A stretch of DNA of 64,000 nucleotides, taken from NCBI GenBank assembly GCA_021234155.1, contig JAJEKV010000006.1:930001-994000 (forward strand), in the 5' to 3' direction. The stretch comes from Isoetes taiwanensis (Eukaryota > Streptophyta > Lycopodiopsida > Isoetales > Isoetaceae). Of the stretch, positions 57,665 to 64,000 are shown in pieces. Below the pieces are notes generated by a model. It ran no database searches. It had not been told where the DNA came from and saw only the letters and a program-made list of their open reading frames with translations. A program made the position numbers and the translations under genes. Numbering within the stretch: the stretch's first letter is position 1; each line of letters starts with the position of its first letter.

Positions 57665-58820
57665 GATTGAACAAAAGGAGCTTCAAAGATATGCAGAATT
57701 GTCCTAAGCTTCTGTAGTAAAAATGAAGTGTTTCAGCAAGTTTCCAACACGTTGCGAGTTGTCTAACTGAAGATCTAGGAACTTGCATCTCCTCCATGTG
57801 GCAAGGAAGATACTTGTAGAGAAACAACAGACCATTACTGACATGAAGCTGAATGGAATTATTATGGACAAACGTATTGAAGACAAAGAAGAGATTGGAA
57901 TTAGTGAAGATGTAGCTAGTGAAACTCATGCAACCGAGCATCTATACAAACAATGTTGTCCCCAAGAGTAGGATAAAGCATCAATCCATACAGAAATTTT
58001 AGAACCATTAAATCAATTTATTGGACAGAACAATGCAAGTTAAGTGAGTGATTTATCATTGAAATGATGCACATGCACACTACTGTCCCGAAAACAAGAA
58101 CAATGCAATTGCAGAATAAAACAAGAACAATGCATATCAAAACATGCAGTGGACATCGATTCTTGCCTGCTTCGGGCACTTAGATGTCGATTAAATGCAA
58201 CATCTCGTCAAGCGCCATCAGCCGCCTCCCTTGCGCCTCGATCGAAATCTCCCGAGCCAATGCATTTGGAATGGTCTGGAATGAGGAGCTCTTGGCGGGG
58301 AAAGAGAAAGTGCATTGGGCGGGGAAATTTGATTTCTAAATTCAAATGAAAGTGCATTGGGCGGGGCATTGGGCTGTCGCAGTCACCGTACCTTCGGTTC
58401 GTGCCAAATTCCGAAATGCGCTGGCTGTCTCCATCGGACGGGTAACCTAGCTTTGACAGTTACACGCTTCCCACGCGTAATGTCATGCCAACTGCTTTTA
58501 TGTAAGACGGATTTCTGACAGGACATTAAGGACAGGGCATAAAAAGTATGATGCCTTTATCCCTTCCGCCAATCATAAATAAATGCGCCGACGGAATTAA
58601 ATGCGCCGACGGAATTAAATGCGCTGGCCAAAATTAATTTGCCGTCGGAAATAAATGCGCACGTGTGAGTCTGACACGTGCACTTATGTCGGGGCCTTAA
58701 TGGCGGGACATTTATGGCGGGCGTCCCCAGGCTACTTAAACCCTTTTCGCGATTTTTTGGAGTCAGTCCTTTCCGCCGCCCTCGAAATTTTTAGCGCCTT
58801 CGACAAAAATCAGCGCCATC
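57665..58820. other. Divergent intergenic and promoter region
   Basis: This lies between the transposase 5' end and the start of the ParB-methyltransferase-like gene. A plus-strand frame at 57783-57971 (62 codons) is open but unassigned. GAAAGTGCATTGGGCGGGG occurs twice (58306-58324 and 58349-58367). The last 250 bp hold the repeats described separately. No TATA box is clear for the plus-strand gene. Confidence 0.5.
58583..58681 (+). promoter_or_regulatory. Tandem repeats and G-box dyad upstream of the ParB-like gene
   Basis: The 18-bp unit ATGCGCCGACGGAATTAA is repeated twice (58583-58618), with a third partial copy and an inverted relative TTAATTTGCCGTCGG at 58635. Next comes GCACGTGT-GAGTCTG-ACACGTGC (58659-58681), a perfect 8-bp dyad containing two CACGTG G-boxes. 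It lies 140-240 bp before the ATG at 58821, a position typical of plant transcription-factor sites. Confidence 0.65.
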
Positions 58821-61800
58821 ATGTCTCGATCTTCCGCCCTCAGAGAAGGTAATTTTCGCGCTTTCTTTCAGCAGTGGTCCTTTGACACCATTTTGTACTT
58901 TAAATTTCAATGAAGAGAGGTCGAAAGGATTGCGACCGCGATGTTATCGATCTGTATTCGTATTAGTTTATGCTTTAGAGTGCTCAAGGGAATTGCGGCC
59001 GCGATTTCCTTGACTTGTTTTGTTTTGAAGCTTGCTTGCATTACTTGCAAGGATCGCCGTCGCGTTCCTTGCCAGCATTTTTAGAAATGTTACTATTTCA
59101 GTTTTACTTGCAAGGATCGCGGTCGCGTTTCTTGGAAGCTCTTTCTTTTGAAATGTCTATTGACCTCTAGTTTTCATTTCGTTCGTGCAGCACTTGACCT
59201 TTTCAGAGGTCCAAATGTTGAACCCATGCGAATCGTAACTCCCGATAAAAGTCGGAGGTGGTGCATGGAGATTGCCCAAGCCATACCACATATCAAGGGA
59301 GACCGCAGGAAGGACCTCTGCCTCTTCTTGAGGACCGGTAAGGGGCCAGAGGACTTTGAACAGATGGGGATTATCGTAGCCATGTGGGAGGGCACGAAGA
59401 ATAATGTGCAGGATGCCATTATATGTAGCGTTGAGGACACACAGCAGCTACAGTTTGTGGAGTACATCCTTCGATGGCAAAACTACGACCCGTCCATTAT
59501 GACTGCAAGCAAGCACAACAAGCCAGCTAGTGGCAAAGGTGTGCCAACTAGTGCAAAGGGCTTTGGTTGGGATCTGCCATCATATGATTCCTTGTCTCTC
59601 TCTGGTATTAAGTGCAACAAAGATCTCCTCGTGGGCTTCAGCAAGTGCAGAAAGGGCTTGTCAGCAGATAAAAAACCTCCTTCTTGTGCCTTAAAGGCTA
59701 CTAAAGACAACAAGCTACCGGCGCGTATGGATACAAACTGGTTGCGTGCTGTTGCTAAGAAAAGGAGTGTTGTTCCATTAGCTGCGATTGGTGAACCATC
59801 TGAACCGAAAGATCCAATTTGCTGCTCAGCTAATCCAATATCTTCAGTAGTTGTTGATCCTACTGCTCCGAAAATGCTCATGCCTCCCCCTATAGTGCCT
59901 CCCCCTACAGAAGAACCAGTACAGAAGAAGGCAACCATTTTCAAAGTTAGACTTCGGCCTCTAAATGTAGATGATAAGGACCAGCCTTCTACATCATCTA
60001 CACCTACCTCATCAGGTGTCCCAACTGCCACTTCAACTGCAATAACCACTTCAACTTGGCCTTCTGAGACTCGTATTCCTGAGGAACTCAAGTTCAACCC
60101 TGCTGAGGAAAAGAAACTTGCTGAGCTAACAGCACAGAAGCTCGAGGAGTTCAGAAAATATTATCCAATGGGAGTGAATTGGTTCACAAAAGTTAGCATC
60201 TTCGACTGCGAGACAGCTCCAGCTACAATGACGCACAGATATCGTTCGAACGACCATGTGCAAACTCTGATAAGGAGCTTCAAGAAGTGCCCTACGGAGG
60301 TTCTAACCCCGGCAGATGTTGTCCCTTTTGATCCCATCACTAAGTAAGTACTTTGTATACGTACATTGTTGTGAGGTTTTCATTAACTAAAATATTTTGT
60401 ATCCCAGGAAAATAATAACTTGGTCCAAACCTGAGGATCTTCAAAACAAAAAATATTACATTATTTCTGGAAACCACAGCATATTTGCTGCTCAGATCCT
60501 CTGCTCTGTGATAGGGACCATCGAACAACGGACGGAATTTATGAAAGTTTACGCAAGGAGAAGAACACGGGTGCTGAATGGAAACCTGTCCAACAGGGAA
60601 TACATTCAATTATCTATTCAATGCAACGACATAATTGCAGACTCCGTATACAGAGAGCCACTTGTGGAAAAGCTTCAACAGCTTCGTAATCAGCACAAGG
60701 CTTTCGGGTGCCCTCCGCAGGGTCCAACGGGCACAGCAGCCACATCAGCTTGGAAGGTAAGCCTATTTACTTTTTGCTGAAACAGATCGCGGCCGCGATC
60801 CTAACGGGCATTTTACTCCAGGATTTTGTTGAGGTAGCCACTACGACACTCAAGGTGAAAGAATTGAAAGACGAGAAGCAGTTTATATTCATGCACGACG
60901 AACCATGGGCGAAGTTCATGGAAGTCGTAAATAAGTGGGCATCACGGAAGCTATCGGATGATCATGGAGAACTGCCAGAAAAGCCCACAAAAGAATTTTT
61001 CAACAAAACATTTCTCAGGAACCTTCGTGGCATGAACAATGCGGAGGTATCACAGCTTATGGATGAGATCCTATGTGGAAAGACATATTTAAAAGTGCAG
61101 TCTGGTTATACCGGCAGGCATGAATGTAAGCAGAGGGCCTTGGACATAAGAACTCTGACATTGATGCACCGTGAGGTGCTATCCTACGCCAACTGCTTGC
61201 TAGACAAAAATTACGGCAGCATAGAGGAGCTCCTGACAGAATTCCCTGAACTAAATGAAGAGAGGTTACTTGATATAGCAGGTATGGATTTTGATTATAT
61301 TAAGGCCAACTATAATAAGGATCACGTTCAGGGAAATCTTCCCACTGTTTTTCTGGAAGCTTTACTAGCTATACTCAAACCCGAAGAAGCAAAGAAACAG
61401 AAAGAAAAAATGAACATTGTAAAAGCAGTAACAAAATCTGGTGTTCTTGTGCGGGGGCAAGTATTGGAAAATGCCACCATGGTTTTCATTGATATGCGCA
61501 GTTTCAGCACTGTATGGGAAGTAAAAAAATACACAGATCTTTTCAGCAAGATTGCAAGTATGACTACTGCAAAAGTGTATCATATCGTGATGCTCCTGAG
61601 ATCAGTCCACTTGCCAAACTGCTTATACAGCCAAACTCAAATCCAGGGCTGTTCCCATGTGTCCACGGGTGCTTATGAGGAACAAGGCTGGGTTAGCAAG
61701 AAAATGATAAAGGAATTTCAATACTACGTCACGCATGTGACGATCAATAGAAGTGACGTTCGTATCTTACCTGTGCTGCCAAGATTGGAGCTGCGTCTAA

Positions 61801-62783
61801 CTCAGGGGACCAATGCGCCAAGAGGCACACCTCTACCAAAGTATCCAATCACAGGTAATGAGGAGGTGGACGCCAAAACAAAGAAGAAATACCTAGAATA
61901 CTTCACAGGTAAGCCTAAGTTTTCATGGGCAGCTATGGAAGGGGATTTTGTTCTGAAAGGCCAGGCTAAAACGTCGTATATCTACGCCATGGTGAAGGAA
62001 TTGGTTCCAGATGATGGTGCTGTTATTGACTTCTTCTCCGCGGGAACTGCTTCTAGAGTGGCTCTGATGCAAGGTAAGCGTAGCGTTTCTTTGGAGTATG
62101 ATGACAAGGTCTGCAGGTTTTTGAGATCGTTCTTCGAGACCTTGGAGAAAATGGCAAGGCCACCCTGTGAAGAAGAAGAAGAAGAACAGAAAGTAAACCC
62201 GGACGCAGAAAACGTGCAAAACATCCAAATAACTCAGCAGACGGATCTGAGTAACATGGATGTGCTACTGGACCAGCTAGATCAGAAAAGCTTTGAGGAG
62301 AGGCTGGAGGAAACAAAGGCTCTTTTAGAGAAGACAGAAAAAGACACCGCTGCTCTTGATAAGACATTTGAAAAGCTCGAGGTCTTGAATCAAAAGTTTG
62401 ATGCGGTAATGCCATTAGTAACTGGTATGATCGACAAACAGTCTAGCCAGTTTCAATACGTTGGTCCCTCAGAATCCGAGACTCAATTTCAAGACCCTGA
62501 AAATATCGAAGTAACCAAGAGAAGGAAATTAGTAGATACGTCCGAATATAGTGCTGAGCTACGTGGAGAATTGTTGGATACACAGTACTCAGGACGTGTG
62601 CAGCAGATCGCTGAGGCTATGGATGTAGAAATTCCTTCGGTTACAGGATATTCAGAAGCGAATCTCTCACAGATCATGGCTTTAGGTAAGGCACATACAG
62701 ACAGAATGGCCAAGGAACTTGGCGTTGCTCCAGAGTCTGTGAAAGAGACTCAAGAGTCTGTGGAAGAGACTCAAGATAACTGA
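58821..62783 (+). CDS. ParB-like / DNA-methyltransferase-like fusion protein
   Basis: There are four exons: 58821-58848, 59191-60343, 60408-60756 and 60822-62783. All introns are GT-AG (342, 64 and 65 bp) and the joined frame encodes 1163 residues with no stop. Residues about 350-425 resemble the ParB/sulfiredoxin fold (HRYRSNDHVQTLIRSF, then YYIISGNHSIFAAQ, like the GNHR motif of ParB-like nucleases). Residues about 700-945 resemble a beta-class N6/N4 DNA methyltransferase: the AdoMet-binding motif I is VIDFFSAGTASRVALMQGKR (911-930), followed by SVSLEYDDK. Motif IV, expected upstream as DPPY-like, reads FIDMRSFSTVW (about 732-742), without the proline pair, so catalysis is doubtful. Residues about 955-1060 are acidic and coiled-coil. 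It may bind or mark element DNA. Confidence 0.65.
58927..58942. repeat. 14-bp palindrome motif, copy 4
   Basis: GGATTGCGACCGCGAT; the core is ATTGCGACCGCGAT. It lies in intron 1. Confidence 0.8.
58989..59009. repeat. 14-bp palindrome motif, copy 5
   Basis: The core ATTGCGGCCGCGAT is flanked by GGA on the left and TTCC on the right, extending the dyad. It lies in intron 1. Confidence 0.85.
59051..59068. repeat. 14-bp palindrome motif, copy 6
   Basis: GGATCGCCGTCGCGTTCC; the core is ATCGCCGTCGCGTT. It lies in intron 1. Confidence 0.85.
59114..59131. repeat. 14-bp palindrome motif, copy 7
   Basis: GGATCGCGGTCGCGTTTC; the core is ATCGCGGTCGCGTT. It lies in intron 1. Confidence 0.85.
60785..60800. 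repeat. 14-bp palindrome motif, copy 8
   Basis: GATCGCGGCCGCGATC, a perfect 16-bp palindrome inside the 65-bp intron 3 (60757-60821). Confidence 0.95.
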
Positions 62784-62962
62784 AGTTTTCTCGATTTTTA
62801 TGGATTTGAATTCATCATGTAAAAACTATGAAATTTTGTAACAGACTTTTGCTCTTTTGAGGAAATGATTATTCTCTTACATCTTTTTACTGTATAGAAG
62901 TACTGACCTTCTGTATTATTATCCACTTGTGTACTGACCTTGTGTATTACTGAACTTGTCGG

Positions 62963-62984
62963 GAAGATCGCCATCGCGATCTTC
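62963..62984. repeat. 14-bp palindrome motif, copy 9
   Basis: The core ATCGCCATCGCGAT is flanked by GAAG and CTTC, giving 9-bp arms around CATC. Confidence 0.9.
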
Positions 62985-63073
62985 TCCACATGTTTAGTCA
63001 TTTAAGAATGATATTAAAATGTTGCCGTAAAGCTTGTAATGACCTCTCATGCCTTACTTATCTGGTTAAAAAC

Positions 63074-63087
63074 ATCGCCATGGCGAT
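63074..63087. repeat. 14-bp palindrome motif, copy 10
   Basis: ATCGCCATGGCGAT, a perfect 14-bp palindrome about 230 bp from the right end. Confidence 0.9.
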
Positions 63088-63298
63088 TTGCACGAGCATT
63101 CACGGCATTATAGCTGTTGAATGTTTTGTGTTCCTACACATTCAAGGTCGCCCCATAATTGCTTTTCCCGCGGATAAAAATAATGCGAGCAAAAACTGTG
63201 CTCTTACTCATTGCAAATTGCTTAACAATAACAACCTTTTTCCTTCTAGGATGCTACTGCGACCTATTTCGTCTCGATCGAGAAAACCAAATTTCTCT

Positions 63299-63319
63299 AA
63301 TTAACGAAATCATGCTTAA
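63299..63319 (-). repeat. Right terminal inverted repeat
   Basis: AATTAACGAAATCATGCTTAA, the reverse complement of the left end with one mismatch. Confidence 0.9.
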
Positions 63320-63770
63320 TTGTGAAGAAGAGACTTTGGCAGCAGTATGCAAAAAAGGATGAAAAAGTTATAATGCAAACAAGATCAAGACCTTTAGGTG
63401 GCTTATACTGCACCAAGGGTTAATAACTAACTCGAGAAGACATAAGATGGATCCAGACATCTCACAGAATTGTCCAATGGGATGTGGAGAGGTAGAAACC
63501 TCAAATGATGTGTTTCAGTGTCAGGTTGATACAGATTTTTGGAACTGGACTACTCAGATCAACAAAGCAACAATTGGTGAACAGGGTCTTATAGACTTCC
63601 TTAATACAGATAACAGAATATTATGCACAACAAGGTCTTTGGGCTGCTGGGCAGTGTGGAAGCACAGAAACAGGGTGGCAATGGAAAACAAGAACCCCAA
63701 TCTTATATGGCTTAAACAAACATTTCTAGCAGAATTGGTAAACTCAGCAGTGGCACATCTTCTTTTTTAA
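63320..63770 (+). mobile_element. LINE-C remnant, right half
   Basis: The frame continues LINE-C after the transposon: NANKIKTFRWLILHQGLIT (63372-63428), then a zinc segment CPMGCGEVETSNDVFQC (63468-63518) and the usual C-terminal helix with CWAVWKHRNRVAMENKN. In the zinc segment the usual histidine is replaced by valine. A stop (TGA at 63360) and a frame change near the junction show that the LINE was already or has since become inactive. No poly(A) tail is visible after 63770. Confidence 0.8.
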
Positions 63771-63797
63771 AATGGCAAAGGGTTGGAAAATGTGCCT

Positions 63798-63831
63798 GGA
63801 ACGCCGCATGTAACGCCGCATGCGGCGTTCC
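63798..63831. repeat. 13-bp inverted repeat (hairpin)
   Basis: GGAACGCCGCATG (63798-63810) and CATGCGGCGTTCC (63819-63831) are perfect complements around an 8-bp loop. It lies just outside LINE-C. Confidence 0.85.
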
Positions 63832-64000
63832 CTCTCCCCTTGCGTGACGAAATTTGAACTTGCGGGATATCGAATACTTATTTCGAATTTGTCTTTTCTC
63901 CTTCAGACTGTGCTCGCACTCCCCTCGCCCATTTCTCACCGGAAGATGAATCTACAAACAACATTGGAAGTCTTTGATCAGGAAGATTGAAGCCTGGCAG
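63832..64000. other. No recognised gene
   Basis: This is the end of the window. A 14-codon frame from the ATG at 63945 has no recognisable feature. Confidence 0.5.

Larger units (their letters stand above)
58849..59190 (+). other. Intron 1 of the ParB-like gene, carrying four palindromes
   Basis: The donor is AAG|GTAATT and the acceptor CGTGCAG. It joins a 28-bp first exon (MSRSSALRE) to ALDLFRGPN. Four copies of the 14-bp palindrome motif lie within 210 bp, more than half of this intron's length. Confidence 0.75.
62784..63298. other. 3' flank of the ParB-like gene to the right end
   Basis: This is non-coding DNA between the last exon and the right inverted repeat. It holds palindrome copies 9 and 10 and a 12-bp palindrome TCTCGATCGAGA (63272-63283) close to the end. 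Confidence 0.6.
53070..63319. mobile_element. 10.25 kb DNA transposon with ParB-methyltransferase-like gene
   Basis: The ends are inverted repeats: left TTAAGCATGATTTC, one mismatch, TTAATT (53070-53090); right the reverse complement of the same (63299-63319). The flanks are two halves of one LINE reading frame, which shows that the block was inserted. Inside are a tandem pair of small genes, a transposase-like gene on the minus strand, and a divergent four-exon gene on the plus strand. Ten 14-bp palindromes lie outside the exons. The target duplication is unresolved: the TTAA at both ends could be a duplicated target, or the flanking 8-mers TTATGGAA and TTGTGAAG (5 of 8 matching, all changes transitions) could be a decayed one. 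I do not recognise the superfamily from the ends. Confidence 0.85.

Noticed and set aside
57642-57941. A 99-codon minus-strand frame upstream of the transposase
   Set aside because: It overlaps palindrome copy 3, has no recognisable motif, and an overlapping plus-strand frame is equally open.
59483-60097. A 204-codon minus-strand frame
   Set aside because: It is antisense to exon 2 of the ParB-like gene, whose splicing and motifs are convincing; the Gly/Val-rich composition is a shadow of a Pro/Thr-rich linker.
57470-63087. CRISPR-like array from the repeated palindromes
   Set aside because: The copies are only 14-22 bp, irregularly spaced over 5.6 kb, in introns and intergenic DNA of a eukaryotic element, with no spacer structure.
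53070-63319. Bacterial or phage contamination as the source of the ParB-methyltransferase-like gene
   Set aside because: The gene has three GT-AG introns that restore the frame, and the block has inverted repeats and is embedded in a plant LINE.

Overview
This window is nuclear DNA of a land plant with a large, repeat-rich genome. The evidence is a dirigent-protein gene, a spliced F-box/kelch gene, plant-type pentatricopeptide and DCC-family gene pieces, tRNA-related sequences, and above all many layers of LINE and LTR retrotransposons. A fern or gymnosperm is my guess from the LINE load; the sequence alone does not settle it. Only two ordinary host genes look intact: the dirigent gene (13256-13795, minus) and the F-box/kelch gene (37346-39739, plus).

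Layout. 1-6800: a decayed LINE (family A) split by a 2.9 kb TG...CA insertion with a 5-bp target duplication, probably a solo LTR. 8241-9716: a short Copia-derived LTR element on the minus strand with a gag remnant. 10.8-12.6 kb: fragments of two host gene families (TMEM53/DUF829 and DCC), then the dirigent gene. 16-21 kb: degenerate satellites, a tRNA-like SINE head and a nearly full-length LINE (family B) with intact ORF1 and broken ORF2. 21-37 kb: mostly non-coding, with a PPR fragment, a long (TA)n tract, LINE remnants and a MITE. 37-40 kb: the F-box/kelch gene. 42-53 kb: a minus-strand LINE-A copy carrying a very young gag-only LTR retrotransposon that has three LTRs, two of them fused head to tail.

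53070-63319 is the most interesting part. A 10.25 kb DNA transposon, bounded by 21-bp terminal inverted repeats (one mismatch), sits inside a third LINE whose halves lie on either side. It carries a large RNase H-fold transposase-like gene (minus; D...DNCAGQNKN...GHTHDDID, resembling the family annotated as DUF7869), a divergently transcribed four-exon gene whose 1163-residue product joins a ParB/sulfiredoxin-like domain to a beta-class DNA-methyltransferase-like domain, and a tandem pair of small paralogous genes of unknown function. Ten copies of a 14-bp palindromic motif (core ATYGCSNNBGCGWT) lie only in its introns and intergenic DNA. ParB proteins recognise 14-16 bp palindromes, so these are candidate binding sites for the element's own ParB-like protein or transposase. 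ParB-methyltransferase fusions are known to me from phages and bacterial mobile elements; one on a plant transposon with its own array of palindromes would be a new kind of self-regulating or self-marking element. The domain calls come from motif reading and need profile searches.
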